Assembly: GCF_006439015.1 (NCBI RefSeq)
Contig: NZ_RCZG01000011.1
Coordinates: forward strand, 1 to 64,000
Length of the DNA: 64,000 nucleotides
Direction of reading: 5' to 3'
Origin: Mycolicibacterium hodleri
GTDB taxonomy: Bacteria > Actinomycetota > Actinomycetes > Mycobacteriales > Mycobacteriaceae
Each line of letters starts with the position of its first letter. Within the stretch, counting starts at the first letter, position 1. The position numbers and the translations under genes were made by a program. Under the pieces are notes generated by a model. The model made no database searches, was not told the DNA's origin, and was given only the letters and a program-made list of their open reading frames with translations. Below, one piece after another: positions 47,734 to 57,351 of the stretch.

Positions 47734-49203
47734 ATGGGGGATCGCCGACTCTGCGTCATCGGAGCGTCGCAACGAACGGTGCACGACGCCAACGCGCCGG
47801 AACCGCTGGTCAGCTGGGCGCAGCGCGCCCTCGAGGCTTCGGCCGCCGTGGCTGCGAGTGTGGTTCTGCCCCAGCTGGACTCGCTGCAGGTCGTCTATTG
47901 CCAGAGCTGGCCGTACGACGATCCGCCTGCGCGACTGGCGGCCGCGCTCGGGGCCTCCCCGCGCCATCTCGTGTACTCCGGCATCGGCGGAACCACGCCG
48001 CAGGACCTGGTGAACCGGACCGCCATCGCGATGCGGCGCGGCGAGATGGACCTGGCCCTGGTTTGCAGCGCGGAGGCGCTGGCCACGGTGCGCGCCGCCA
48101 AGAAGAGAGGTGAGCGGCTGCCGTGGAGTCATCGCAAGGCCACGCCGTTTCCCTGGGAACCTCCACACGAATCGGAGATCGCGCACGAGGTGATTCAGGC
48201 GTGGGAGACGTTCCCGTTGTGGGACACCGCGCGTCGGGCCGCGCGGAGTGCCACGCTGGCGGACGACGCGGTCGAGGCTGCCACGATGATGTCGAGGATG
48301 AGCGTCACGGCCGCGGCCAACCCGCACGCGTGGCGCCCGATCGCTCTGGACGCGCACACGGTGGGCACCGCAACCTCGGCCAACCGGTACGTCGGGTGGC
48401 CCTACACGAAGCACGAGGTCGCGGTGATGGACGTCGACATGTCCGCCGCGCTGCTGCTGGCGACCGCTGAGAAGGCGGACGCGCTGGGCGTGGCCGAGGA
48501 TCGCCGGCTGTACTTGAACGGCTGGGCCTATGCCGAGGATCCGGCCAGCGTCGCCGCGCGTACCGACATGTCGCGCTCGGTCGCCATGGCCGTGACGGTC
48601 CGCAATGCGCTGTCGTCGGCAGGCGTCACTCTCGATGACGTCGACGTCTTCGATCTGTACTCCTGCTTCCCCTCCTCGCTGCGATTGGCCTGCGACGCAT
48701 TGGGACTCGCAATCGACGATCCCCGTGGGCTCACCGTGACCGGTGGCCTGCCCTATGCGGGGGGCCCTGCCAGCGGCTATCTCACCCATGCCATTGCAAG
48801 CACGCTCGAGCGGTTGTGCGCAAAACCCGGCCACGCTCTGGTCACGGGGGTGGGCATGCATCTGGCCAAACACGTGGCAGCGGTCTGGTCGAGTGAGCCG
48901 ACCTTGGTGGGGTCGACGATCGCCCCCGACCTGAACGCGCTGCAGAGGGAGGTCGACGCCGAGCAGAGCCAGGAGCAGCTGCTGACGGCGTGGTCGGGTG
49001 CGGGGACGGTGCGCGCCTACACCGTGGCGCACGGCCGCGACGGTAATCCGGTCCAGGGTCTGGTGGTACTCGATACCGTTGACGGCCGAGCGTTGGCCCG
49101 AGTCCGCCAACGGGACCTCCTGCTGGACGCTGAGTCTCGGGAGTTGGTCGGCGCAGCGGTGACGGTGACCACCGACGGCAGGCGCAACGAAGCTCGGTGG
49201 TGA
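47734..49203 (+). CDS. Thiolase-like protein (acetyl-CoA acetyltransferase family)
   Basis: A 489-aa thiolase-superfamily protein of the long mycobacterial type. MGDRRLCVIGASQRTVHDAN, SGIGGTTPQDLVNRTAIAMR, CSAEALATVRAAKKRGERLP, DVFDLYSCFPSSLRLACDAL and GGLPYAGGPASGYLTHAIAS are visible, and a C-terminal OB-like domain ends the chain. It begins right after the P450 stop. Unlike the protein at 38097 no separate DUF35 gene lies beside it; the C-terminal extension may serve that role. Confidence 0.8.
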   Translation: MGDRRLCVIGASQRTVHDANAPEPLVSWAQRALEASAAVAASVVLPQLDSLQVVYCQSWPYDDPPARLAAALGASPRHLVYSGIGGTTPQDLVNRTAIAMRRGEMDLALVCSAEALATVRAAKKRGERLPWSHRKATPFPWEPPHESEIAHEVIQAWETFPLWDTARRAARSATLADDAVEAATMMSRMSVTAAANPHAWRPIALDAHTVGTATSANRYVGWPYTKHEVAVMDVDMSAALLLATAEKADALGVAEDRRLYLNGWAYAEDPASVAARTDMSRSVAMAVTVRNALSSAGVTLDDVDVFDLYSCFPSSLRLACDALGLAIDDPRGLTVTGGLPYAGGPASGYLTHAIASTLERLCAKPGHALVTGVGMHLAKHVAAVWSSEPTLVGSTIAPDLNALQREVDAEQSQEQLLTAWSGAGTVRAYTVAHGRDGNPVQGLVVLDTVDGRALARVRQRDLLLDAESRELVGAAVTVTTDGRRNEARW

Positions 49204-49231
49204 TTCGAAAGACTCTGGTGAGAAGCCTTCT

Positions 49232-50035
49232 TCAGCTGCGTCGCGACATCGCCTGGGGAGAATGTGCCTGGATACGTTGGTCCGAGATCGGCAAGGCATG
49301 GGTGTGGGCGTCGTCGATGTGCTTGTAGGCCAGGCGCCTGGCCCGCTCGACCTCCCCGTCGGCGATCGCCTCCGTCATCTTGACGTGAGCGTTGAGGGCA
49401 GAGCGGCGCTTGGCCAGCGTGGGGAACGCGTTCTCCTCCTTGGCCCGGCCGAACCACTCGCCCTCCTGGCTGATCCACAGCGCCTCGAGGCTGCCCATCA
49501 CCACGACCATTGTGTGGTTGCCGCATCCGAGGGCCAGCAGGTGATGGAATTCGCGGCCGATCTCGGAGAACTTCTCCGGTTCGTTCAGATTGTCGGCCAT
49601 GGCCTGGTTGCTCTCTACCAGCTGAGGGAGCAGGGTCGTGGCCCGGTCGGGTCGCAGGGCGGCGAGCGCCGCGCACGAGGGTTCGAGCTCCCTGAGTGCG
49701 GTCTGGAGATCGGTCACCGGAACCGAGTCGCTCTGCAGGACAAGGCCCAACATGTATGCGGCGCTGGACTTCGCGGGCGCGTGCACGACCGCCCCGCCGC
49801 GGTTGCCGCGACGGACCGACACCAGGCCCTCGGTCTCGAGGATGCGCAGTGCCTCGCGAACGGAGACGAGGCTGACGTTGAAGTATTCGACGAGTTGCTT
49901 CTGGCCTGGCAGCAGATCGCCGTCGGCGAGCTTGCCGCAGACGATCTGCTGCCGCAGCTCGTCTGCGACGATCTCTGCGGTGCGACGCGACGACAGCCGA
50001 CGGTGTGCTTCCGCGCCGATCCCAAGGGTGGTCAT
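49232..50035 (-). CDS. FadR-type GntR regulator
   Basis: A 267-aa GntR regulator: wHTH LVEYFNVSLVSVREALRILE followed by GLVSVRRGNRGGAVVHA, then an FCD ligand domain with a His-rich metal site (SEIGREFHHLLALGCGNH). FCD regulators sense acyl-CoAs or hydroxy acids. It is a close paralogue of the regulator at 52160-52969, sharing long identical stretches around the wing and linker. Start 50035 was chosen because GAGGAGCAC lies just upstream. Confidence 0.9.
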   Translation of the reverse strand: MTTLGIGAEAHRRLSSRRTAEIVADELRQQIVCGKLADGDLLPGQKQLVEYFNVSLVSVREALRILETEGLVSVRRGNRGGAVVHAPAKSSAAYMLGLVLQSDSVPVTDLQTALRELEPSCAALAALRPDRATTLLPQLVESNQAMADNLNEPEKFSEIGREFHHLLALGCGNHTMVVVMGSLEALWISQEGEWFGRAKEENAFPTLAKRRSALNAHVKMTEAIADGEVERARRLAYKHIDDAHTHALPISDQRIQAHSPQAMSRRS

Positions 50036-50260
50036 GTGCTCCTCTTCGGTGAGGTGCAATTTTAACACCAATGGCACCCTGAGCACGGGCGTCGCTCGTC
50101 CGTCGCGGTGTGGCCCGGCACCGAGTTGGACCCGATCACGCGTTTCGGGTCAACGGCCATCTGGGCCCTTGAGCGCAGTGTCCGCGGTGTCCCGTTGCGG
50201 CCCAATCGATTCGGAATCCAGGTGCCGCTCTGCGGCTAATCGGCTCCAGCGGACAAAGGT

Positions 50261-50285
50261 GCTGTTTTTGCATAAATACTTATAG
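50261..50285. promoter_or_regulatory. AT-rich operator-like motif, copy 3
   Basis: GCTGTTTTTGCATAAATACT (then TATAG) lies in the 330-bp gap between the leftward GntR gene and the rightward amidohydrolase relic. The remaining gap holds no gene. A further inverted repeat, GGTGC...GCACC around AATTTTAACACC, lies at 50053-50078 just upstream of the GntR start. Confidence 0.5.
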
Positions 50286-50365
50286 TGCGTTCTAAGGCGA
50301 CGAACGGCGCTGCGGGGTGTGGGTCGTCGCCTCCGCCAGTGGAATCCGCACGAAGGGCACCGCCG

Positions 50366-50688
50366 ATGAACCTCGACGATCTGGTCGGTGTCGACGAACA
50401 CGTGGTCGAACCTCCCGACATGTTCGAGGGGCGCTTGCCCGCCAAGTACCGGGAGTACGCGACGAGGAGGTCGACAAGATCACCCACTTCAATGCGATGC
50501 GCTACTTCCAGTACGACCCGTTCTCCGTCCTCGGGAGCCGGGCCAACTGCACCGTCGGTGCCCTCCGCAAGCAGGTCGAGGACCATGACGTCTCGATCAA
50601 GTCGCAGAGTCGCGGAGGTCGCAGCGGGGACAGCGCCCAGTTGGCGCGCGACCTGGTGAAGATGGCCGCAGGCCCCGGAGGGGAGTAG
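50366..50688 (+). pseudogene. Amidohydrolase relic with large internal deletion
   Basis: The N-terminal 32 residues of an amidohydrolase-2 protein (DDLVGVDEHVVEPPDMFEGR) are in one frame. They are joined to the C-terminal 75 residues (THFNAMRYFQYDPFSVLGSR, then NCTVGALRKQVEDHDVSIKS) in another frame, with over 250 expected residues missing. The HxH metal site is already altered to DEHVVEP. The gene is dead. Confidence 0.75.
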
Positions 50689-50693
50689 GGCGG

Positions 50694-52163
50694 TCAGCCG
50701 CCGCGGGCCGCGATCATCGCTGAACGGTTCACCTTCGTGGCTTCGGTGCGAGGGATCTCGTCGACGAACTCGACGGTCTTGGGCACCTTGTAGCGGGCCA
50801 GGCGCCCCTTGGCGTAGTCGACGACATCCTCTGCGCTCACGTCACTTTCAGAGCCGCCGACTTGCACGACGGCATGGACGCGCCGGCCCCACTCGGGATC
50901 CTTCAGTCCCAGCACCACCACGTCGACGATGCCGGGGTGCGCGATGAGGGCGTTCTCCACTTCCGCGGGGAACACATTCGCTCCGCCGCTGACGATCATG
51001 TCGGTGCGGCGATCGGCGATGTAGAGATACCCGTCCTGGTCCAGCCGGCCGAGGTCACCGGCAGAGCGGAAGCCGTCCGCGGTGGGGACTGCGGGCGGAG
51101 CCCCACCGAGGTATCGATAGGTGTCGTTCATCGGCGCACGCAGATAGATCTCGCCGATGTCGCCGGCGGGGACCGGCACCGCATGTTCGTCGAGGATGCG
51201 TATCTCGGTCTCGCGGAACCCTCGACCTACGCTGCCAGGACGTTGCAACCACTCGTCCCCGCGCAACGTTGCGAGGCCAAGGTTCTCTGTCATCCCGTAG
51301 GCCATGATGATCCGTTCCGGGCTCAGAAGCTCGAACCAGCGGTGCAGCAGATCGGGCGGCATGGCGGCTGCACCCTGCATGACCCACTCGACGCTCGACA
51401 GGTCCCGCTCCGCTGCGCCGGGTACGTCGGCGATGCGGCCCAGCATCGTCGGTGTCGCGGTGAAGTGGGTGACGCGGTGGCGTTCGATAGCATCGAGAAC
51501 CGCTACGGCGCTGAACTTCTCGAGCACCACCAGCCGGTCGCCGCCGAGCAGGTACAGCAGTGGGTTGAAGCCGTTCGTGTGATACATCGGCCCGGGGACC
51601 AGAATAGTCTGTGGCCGCGGCACCGGCGCCCAATGCGCGGCGAACGGCTCGCTGAGGCTTGACGTCCATTCGGCGGGACGCGTGTTCAAGATGATCTTGG
51701 GAAGGCCGGTCGAGCCACTGCTGCAGATTCCGTTCTGCATCGGTGACACGGTCTCGGGCAATGTGGCGTCGGACTGAGCTGCGGCGTCCGCGACGAGAGC
51801 GTCCTTGTTGTCCTCGTCGACGACGATTGCGGCTCGAAGGACTTCGAGAAGCCGGGTCCGTTCCCACGGCGGCAGGTCCCACCGCATCGGTACCGGCACC
51901 GCGCCGATCTTCCAACAGGCCAGTGCCGCAAGGACGAACTCAACCGAATTCGGGATGGCGAGCCCGACGAGGGCGCCCAAGTGTGCTCCTCGCGTGGCGA
52001 GAGTGCGGGCCCACCTGTTGGCTGCGCGCTCCAATTGATCGAGGGTGACGTCACTTTGAGCGCCGACCGGGGGCACCATCGTAAGTGCGACGTGATCGGG
52101 ATCGGCGACGGCGAGACGGCGTAGTTGCTCACCGAAGGGAATGCCCTCCTCGACTTCGGTCAA
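50694..52163 (-). CDS. Acyl-CoA synthetase (AMP-binding, FadD-like)
   Basis: A 489-aa ANL-superfamily ligase. The P-loop is NGICSSGSTGLPKIILNTRP, the A5-type motif IIMAYGMTENLGLATL, the hinge SAGDLGRLDQDGYLYIADRR and the catalytic Lys segment PRTEATKVNRSAM. The TTG start at 52163 is inferred because it overlaps the stop of the upstream GntR gene (TTGA); the open frame runs on upstream through the regulator. Probably activates a cyclic or branched acid under that regulator's control. Confidence 0.85.
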   Translation of the reverse strand: MTEVEEGIPFGEQLRRLAVADPDHVALTMVPPVGAQSDVTLDQLERAANRWARTLATRGAHLGALVGLAIPNSVEFVLAALACWKIGAVPVPMRWDLPPWERTRLLEVLRAAIVVDEDNKDALVADAAAQSDATLPETVSPMQNGICSSGSTGLPKIILNTRPAEWTSSLSEPFAAHWAPVPRPQTILVPGPMYHTNGFNPLLYLLGGDRLVVLEKFSAVAVLDAIERHRVTHFTATPTMLGRIADVPGAAERDLSSVEWVMQGAAAMPPDLLHRWFELLSPERIIMAYGMTENLGLATLRGDEWLQRPGSVGRGFRETEIRILDEHAVPVPAGDIGEIYLRAPMNDTYRYLGGAPPAVPTADGFRSAGDLGRLDQDGYLYIADRRTDMIVSGGANVFPAEVENALIAHPGIVDVVVLGLKDPEWGRRVHAVVQVGGSESDVSAEDVVDYAKGRLARYKVPKTVEFVDEIPRTEATKVNRSAMIAARGG

Positions 52164-52969
52164 CGCCGGCGTCCCGAGATCACCTGTGCGGGCAGAGCCT
52201 GAATCCGTTGGTCCGGATCGTCGGCCACGACGTAGGTCTGGGTGTCGCCGACGTGGCGTGCGGCGAGTCGGCGCGCTCGCTCCGCGTCCCCCGCCTCGAT
52301 GGCCTGCGTCAGCTTCACGTGGGCGGCGTGGGCGGCCCTTCTCTCGGCGAGGGAGGGATACTCGCCCTGCGCGGTCGACTGCTCGGCCCACTGACGCTCG
52401 TGGCTGGTCCACAGCGCCTCCAGGCTACCCATCACGACGGCCATCGTGTGATTGCCACAGCCACGGGCTAATTCGTGGTGGAACCGCCGACCGATGTCGG
52501 TGAATCGCGAACCGTCGTCGAGATGTTCTGCCGCCAGGTCGTTGAGCTTGACGAGTTCGGGGACCACGGTCTCGGCGCGGTCGGCTCGTTGGGCGGCGAG
52601 TGCCGCACACGACGGCTCGAGTTCCTGTAGCGCCAATCCCAGATCGGTCAGCGCGACGGAGTCACTTTGCAATACCAAGCCGAGCATGTAGGCCGCGGAC
52701 GACTTGGCGGGGGCGTGCACCACCGCGCCACCGCGGTTGCCGCGTCGTACGGACACCAAGCCCTGTGTCTCCAATATCCGCAACGCCTCGCGCAGCGACA
52801 CCAGACTGACCCTGAAGCGTTCGACCAAGATGTCTTGGCGGGGGAGTAGATCGCCGTCCGCGAGCTCACCGTCGAGGATCTGTCGGCGCAATTCCTCGGC
52901 GACGATCTCCGCAGTTCGACGTGCGGACAATCGTCGTCGAGCTTCGGGGCCAATTGCGATCGCGGTCAT
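52160..52969 (-). CDS. FadR-type GntR regulator
   Basis: A 269-aa GntR/FCD regulator with HTH LVERFRVSLVSLREALRILE and the FCD domain (FTDIGRRFHHELARGCGNHT). It shares the exact wing sequence SVRRGNRGGAVVHAPAKSSA with the regulator at 49232-50035, so the pair arose by recent duplication and likely bind similar sites. It is translationally coupled to the downstream ligase gene. An AT-rich segment, CATTTTAGCAGCTATAGCG, lies 65 bp upstream. Confidence 0.9.
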   Translation of the reverse strand: MTAIAIGPEARRRLSARRTAEIVAEELRRQILDGELADGDLLPRQDILVERFRVSLVSLREALRILETQGLVSVRRGNRGGAVVHAPAKSSAAYMLGLVLQSDSVALTDLGLALQELEPSCAALAAQRADRAETVVPELVKLNDLAAEHLDDGSRFTDIGRRFHHELARGCGNHTMAVVMGSLEALWTSHERQWAEQSTAQGEYPSLAERRAAHAAHVKLTQAIEAGDAERARRLAARHVGDTQTYVVADDPDQRIQALPAQVISGRRR

Positions 52970-53084
52970 TCGAATCCGGCAGCTGACGAGGAAGGCGACG
53001 CGGGGCTGCACCGCGGGCGCTCATGCTGATGCGCCATTTTAGCAGCTATAGCGTCATCATTCGGTGTTCCTTCCGGACGGTTCC

Positions 53085-53975
53085 CTAGCACCGATAGATG
53101 CGTTCGGCGTTGGCCGCGAAGAGCTTGTCGCGGGCCTCGGCGTCGAGTCCGGCCGTGACCGCGGAGTACGACGAGAGGAGAGCGTCGAGGGTGCCGTGCA
53201 TTCCGTCGACGGGGAAGTTGGTCCCAAATAGACAGCGGTCGACGCCGAAGGCCCCGATGGCGTGCTCGAGCCAGGGCGCCATCACGTCGGCCGCCATCGA
53301 CCGCAGGGGCATCGCCAGGCCGGACAGTTTGCACAGCACGTTGTCACCAAGGCCCGCCAGCGCGTCGATGCCTGCGCTCCAGAGGGCGCGCTCGTCGTCG
53401 GAGTCGTTCCGCGGCCATCCCGCATGCTCGATGACCACGACGAGGTCGCCGTGTTGCTCGAGCCTCCTGGCCGTATCGATCAATTGATCCGGGTGCACCA
53501 TCAACTCGAGCACCAGGTTGCGCTCCTGCAGGGCTTGAAGCACCTCGGGCGGGGGCAGCGGCCCCTCGGCGGCGCCCATCGGACGGACACCCCGAAAGCG
53601 TTGAGCTGCAAGTTGTTCGTCGAGTGAGGCCACAGCTGCGGTCACCGATTCGGCTGGCGGAAGGCCGCCGATGATGGCGTCGGGGTGACCGACGGTGTCC
53701 GCGAGCCGATCGAGCTCGAGGGTCTCGGCGACCGAGTGTGCACCGGTGGCGGCGGCGACGTTGACCAACTTCTCGACGTTCCACCCCGCTGACTCGGCCA
53801 GGTACGTGGAGACGTCGAAGCGTCGGGACATCCCGGAGACATCGCCCATGTTGAGCTGGTCCTGGGACCTCGAGAGGTACGGATACCAATCGGAGCGGGC
53901 CGGATCCCAAAGGTGGACATGGGCGTCGACGATCCGGGCGGGCTTCTGGGTCGGCGTCTGGGTCGGCGTCGTCAT
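53085..53975 (-). CDS. Amidohydrolase family 2 protein
   Basis: A 296-aa TIM-barrel metal hydrolase of the amidohydrolase-2 family. The HxH motif is in IVDAHVHLWDP, a His strand is VVVIEHAGWPRN and the C-terminal Asp strand lies in LFGTNFPVDGM. Members are lactone hydrolases or decarboxylases (LigI, ACMSD types). Its ATG overlaps the stop of the upstream SDR gene. Beside a Baeyer-Villiger enzyme, lactone opening is a plausible job. Confidence 0.85.
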   Translation of the reverse strand: MTTPTQTPTQKPARIVDAHVHLWDPARSDWYPYLSRSQDQLNMGDVSGMSRRFDVSTYLAESAGWNVEKLVNVAAATGAHSVAETLELDRLADTVGHPDAIIGGLPPAESVTAAVASLDEQLAAQRFRGVRPMGAAEGPLPPPEVLQALQERNLVLELMVHPDQLIDTARRLEQHGDLVVVIEHAGWPRNDSDDERALWSAGIDALAGLGDNVLCKLSGLAMPLRSMAADVMAPWLEHAIGAFGVDRCLFGTNFPVDGMHGTLDALLSSYSAVTAGLDAEARDKLFAANAERIYRC

Positions 53976-55570
53976 CGTGGCTGCACTATCTCGCGGAGAG
54001 TCTCGTCGAACCAGGAGGGCACTGTGGGTCCGCCGAAGCTGATGCTGCCGACGGGTCGTGGGTGACTGCGCAGTCCGAACCACCCTGGGCCCACGACCAA
54101 CTCGGCACCGGCCAAGGCGTCCGCCTCGGGGCTGCAGACCAGGTGGGCGATCAGTTCGGCAGGGCCGCCGTCGAACTCGTCGGGGTCGGATTCGTCGCTT
54201 AGGGCGAAGGGCAGCACCAGGTCGCCGGTCGCCTTGCGGCCCGACCTAGCGAGCTGTGCGGAGGCCTGAGCCCGGCTGCGGCCGCCAGACGTGACGGCGA
54301 CGGTGACCGTGACGAGACGGATGGGATGGTCGTCTTTGGCAGCGACCTCGGCGACGGTTCGTGCCCATTGGGCGTCGGCGTGGATCTGCGCGGCGACACC
54401 GTCATGCTCAGCGAGGATGCGTGCCCAGTGGGACGTCACGCCGGTCGCGGCTACTCCTGCCGCGACGGCGATCACCACGGCGCCGACGGCGCCGAGATCG
54501 GCCAATGCCGTGCGGGAGTCGATGCTGTGGCATACGACGCCCCGGGCCTGCAACGCCCCGGACACCGACCTCGCCAGCTCGGGCCGGTCGGTGACGATGG
54601 CACACGACCGGACGGTGGCTGGCGGAAGGTCGCCGGCCGGAGATACGTCGAACGTTGCGCCGAAGCGGGCGTTGCTACCGCCTCCGCTGACCTGGTTGGC
54701 CTCGGCCTTGGCCAGGGCGATGGTGGTCGCGGCCTCCGCCACCTGCGCCTGCGACGGAACGTCGTCGCTGCGCACCACCTCGATCAGTCGGGGCTCGTCG
54801 ATCACCGAGACCTCGGATCCGCCCGCGAACAGCACCCGCCCACGACACGCTGCGAACGCGCCGTCGACCAGGTGGGCGCCGAGCGGTCCGAGGTGCTCAG
54901 GGGCGGGCATGGCCCCCAGGGACAGACCGCCGGTGGCCGCGCCCGTCGACCTCTTCGTCCGCCCCAGCGCAGCGGTCACCATGCGGGTGGCGGCGATCGG
55001 CGAGATGGCGTTGACCACCACGCCCGCGGGAGCATGCCGACCCAGCTGCCACGTGAGCGAGGCGACGGCACGCTTGGCACAGCCGTAGGCGCCCGCATCT
55101 GCCGTCCGCCAACCCGATCCTGAGGTGACGCCGAGGAGGTGACCCCGGCCTGCGTCCGCCATCAGCGGCAGGGCAGCGCCGAGCACGTTGCGATAACCAG
55201 CGAGGTGGACCGACAGCACGCTGCGCCAATCGTCGTCGGTGCCCGTGGCGAAGCCGGTGGGGCGGCTGATGCCCGCGACGTTGACCACGGCGTCGAGTCC
55301 GCCGAATTCGTCGGCCAGCTCGCCGAACAGCTCGCGTATGCGCGCTTCATCGGTGACCGAGATTGCGGAGGCGCGGGCGGCGCCGCCGGCGGCGACGATG
55401 CGACCGGCGGTGGTCTCCTCAGTGCGGGGTAGCCGCTCGGAACCGTCGATGGAGACCAGCGGATCGACGGTTACGACGAAAGCGCCTGTCCGACTGAGTG
55501 ATTCGGCGATAGCGGCGCCGATGCCACCGCCACCACCGGTGACGACGACGACGCGCTGCCGGTTGCTCAC
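53972..55570 (-). CDS. Double-length SDR-fold protein
   Basis: A 532-aa protein, twice the usual SDR length. The N-terminal half is a classical SDR (VVVTGGGGGIGAAIAESLSR, NVAGISR, catalytic YGCAKRA). The C-terminal half has a second Rossmann-like pattern (RSCAIVTDRPELARSVSGAL, IRLVTVTVAVTSGGRSRAQA) without an intact Tyr-x3-Lys, so it looks like a degenerate second SDR domain. It overlaps both neighbours by 4 bases, indicating tight coupling with the BVMO and amidohydrolase genes. Confidence 0.8.
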   Translation of the reverse strand: MSNRQRVVVVTGGGGGIGAAIAESLSRTGAFVVTVDPLVSIDGSERLPRTEETTAGRIVAAGGAARASAISVTDEARIRELFGELADEFGGLDAVVNVAGISRPTGFATGTDDDWRSVLSVHLAGYRNVLGAALPLMADAGRGHLLGVTSGSGWRTADAGAYGCAKRAVASLTWQLGRHAPAGVVVNAISPIAATRMVTAALGRTKRSTGAATGGLSLGAMPAPEHLGPLGAHLVDGAFAACRGRVLFAGGSEVSVIDEPRLIEVVRSDDVPSQAQVAEAATTIALAKAEANQVSGGGSNARFGATFDVSPAGDLPPATVRSCAIVTDRPELARSVSGALQARGVVCHSIDSRTALADLGAVGAVVIAVAAGVAATGVTSHWARILAEHDGVAAQIHADAQWARTVAEVAAKDDHPIRLVTVTVAVTSGGRSRAQASAQLARSGRKATGDLVLPFALSDESDPDEFDGGPAELIAHLVCSPEADALAGAELVVGPGWFGLRSHPRPVGSISFGGPTVPSWFDETLREIVQPR

Positions 55571-57351
55571 GTCAGGTCCAGTCCGTCGAGTTCGCCCGAC
55601 GCGAGCCAGCCCTCGAGCAGGTCCCGGTAGGCGAAGTAGTCGCCGAAGCCGCGCCCGTAGTTGGTGTTCTGCGGTTTCACCCCGCCGGGGTCACCCTCGT
55701 TGTTGATGCGCGACGGCGTGCACGCCGACATCACGGCACTGGGATCGACGTAGGTCTCCACGATCTGACGGATCCAGTCGGCCTCGGCGTCCACGCCGAC
55801 GTCGAAGGCCTTGATCCCCCGCTTCTCGAGGAGTGCGACCGTGCCCGCGACGAACTCTGCTCCCAGCACTGCGATCTGGGTGTAGTTGACCGTGACGACC
55901 GACTGTTGCCCCGGTGCGGGCATCACGAACAAGTTTGGGAAGCCGCGGCTCATCATTCCGAACAGGCTGGCGGCGCCGTCGGCCCACTTCCAGGCGAGAG
56001 TGATGCCGTCCCGGCCGACCACGTCGTGACCGATCCGCCGTTGCAGCGGAGTGAGTTCGGCTTCGAAGCCGGTCCCGTAGACCAGGCAGTCGACCGAGTA
56101 TTGCTGCCCACCGACGACCGGCCCGAGCTCGGTGATCCGGTCGATGCCCGCGGGGCAGTCGACCAGCGTCACGTTCGGGCGGTTGAACGCGTCGAAGTAC
56201 TCGTCGTGGAAGCAGGGTCGCTTGCACAGATACCGGTAGTAAGGCTTGAGGGCCGCGGCGACGTCGGGCTTGGTGACCAGCTGGTCGATCCGCGTCCGGT
56301 GTTCCTCCATGATCCCGTAGTCCAGCTCCTCGGCGGTCCGCATGAACTCGGCGATGCTCGCGCCCTTGACGCGCGGCGGATTCTGGACCCTGGCGTAGTG
56401 ATGCGTCCAGCCGTCGTCGGTGAGGTCGGCGTCGACGGGCCTGCCCAGCATGATCGACTGGAAGTTGTCCATCCGCGCCTTCTGCCAACCCGGCGCCAAC
56501 CCGTCGGCGAACGTCGGATCGGTCGGCCGGTTGCCCCGCACCCCGATGGCCGAGGGTGTGCGCTGAAACACGTAGACGTGCTTGGCGTTCTCGGCCAGCG
56601 GCGGCAGCGCCTGCAGCCCGCTGGCCCCGGTGCCGATGAGCGCCACGGTTTTGTCGCCGAGTTGTGTCAGCGGTTGTCCCGGGCCACCGCCGGTGTACCC
56701 GTAATCCCACCGCGCGGTGTGGAATGCACGACCGTCGAAGTCGTCCATGCCCGGGATGACCGGCAACTTCATCAGGTTGAGGATTCCGACGGCGAGCACG
56801 TAGTAGCGACAGGACAATTCGTCGCCGCGGTCGGTGTGCACGGTCCACCGGCCTGCACCGTCGTCCCACGCGCTCCGGGTGACGCCGGTGTGGAACAGCG
56901 CATCGGTGACCAGGTCGAAGCGATCCGCGATCGCCTGGAGATGCAGTCGGATCTCCTCCCCGAAGGCGTAGCGCCGAGTGGGGACGTAGTCGAGTTCCTC
57001 GAGCATTGGCAGGTACTGGTAGGACTCGACGTCGCACATGACCCCGGGATAGCGATTCCAGTACCAGGTGCCGCCGACGCCGCCGGCCGCGTCGACGATC
57101 CGGATGCGCTCGATACCCGCCTTGCGAAGCTGGGCGCCCGCAAGCAGACCGGCGATGCCCCCGCCGACGATCACCACGTCGGGGTCGTCGACCACGGGAT
57201 CGCGGTCGACGATGGGCGTGAAGGGATCGGCGCGGTAGCCGGCGACACGCTCGTCATGGGTCAGGTCGCGGATGGCCGTGCGGCCGGGAACCAGGCGCTT
57301 GTCGCGCTCGGCGAGGTACTTGGCGTGCACGACTTCGGGCTCGAAGACCAT
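55567..57351 (-). CDS. Baeyer-Villiger-type flavin monooxygenase
   Basis: A 594-aa type I BVMO. The first Rossmann motif is VIVGGGIAGLLAGAQL, the BVMO fingerprint FDGRAFHTARWDY matches F-x-G-x3-H-x3-W, and the NADPH Rossmann motif is LIGTGASGLQALPPL. The about 80-residue N-terminal extension is typical of the cyclopentadecanone/steroid-type BVMOs. MVFEPEVV is used as start because AAAGGGAG lies just upstream. It converts a ketone to an ester or lactone and heads the coupled BVMO-SDR-amidohydrolase operon. Confidence 0.9.
   Translation of the reverse strand: MVFEPEVVHAKYLAERDKRLVPGRTAIRDLTHDERVAGYRADPFTPIVDRDPVVDDPDVVIVGGGIAGLLAGAQLRKAGIERIRIVDAAGGVGGTWYWNRYPGVMCDVESYQYLPMLEELDYVPTRRYAFGEEIRLHLQAIADRFDLVTDALFHTGVTRSAWDDGAGRWTVHTDRGDELSCRYYVLAVGILNLMKLPVIPGMDDFDGRAFHTARWDYGYTGGGPGQPLTQLGDKTVALIGTGASGLQALPPLAENAKHVYVFQRTPSAIGVRGNRPTDPTFADGLAPGWQKARMDNFQSIMLGRPVDADLTDDGWTHHYARVQNPPRVKGASIAEFMRTAEELDYGIMEEHRTRIDQLVTKPDVAAALKPYYRYLCKRPCFHDEYFDAFNRPNVTLVDCPAGIDRITELGPVVGGQQYSVDCLVYGTGFEAELTPLQRRIGHDVVGRDGITLAWKWADGAASLFGMMSRGFPNLFVMPAPGQQSVVTVNYTQIAVLGAEFVAGTVALLEKRGIKAFDVGVDAEADWIRQIVETYVDPSAVMSACTPSRINNEGDPGGVKPQNTNYGRGFGDYFAYRDLLEGWLASGELDGLDLT

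Noticed and set aside
46948..49299. A 783-codon antisense open frame over the P450 and thiolase-like genes
   Set aside because: It is antisense to two well-supported enzymes with intact motifs; long antisense frames are common in G+C-rich coding DNA. Its product is Arg/Gly/Gln-rich with no domain.
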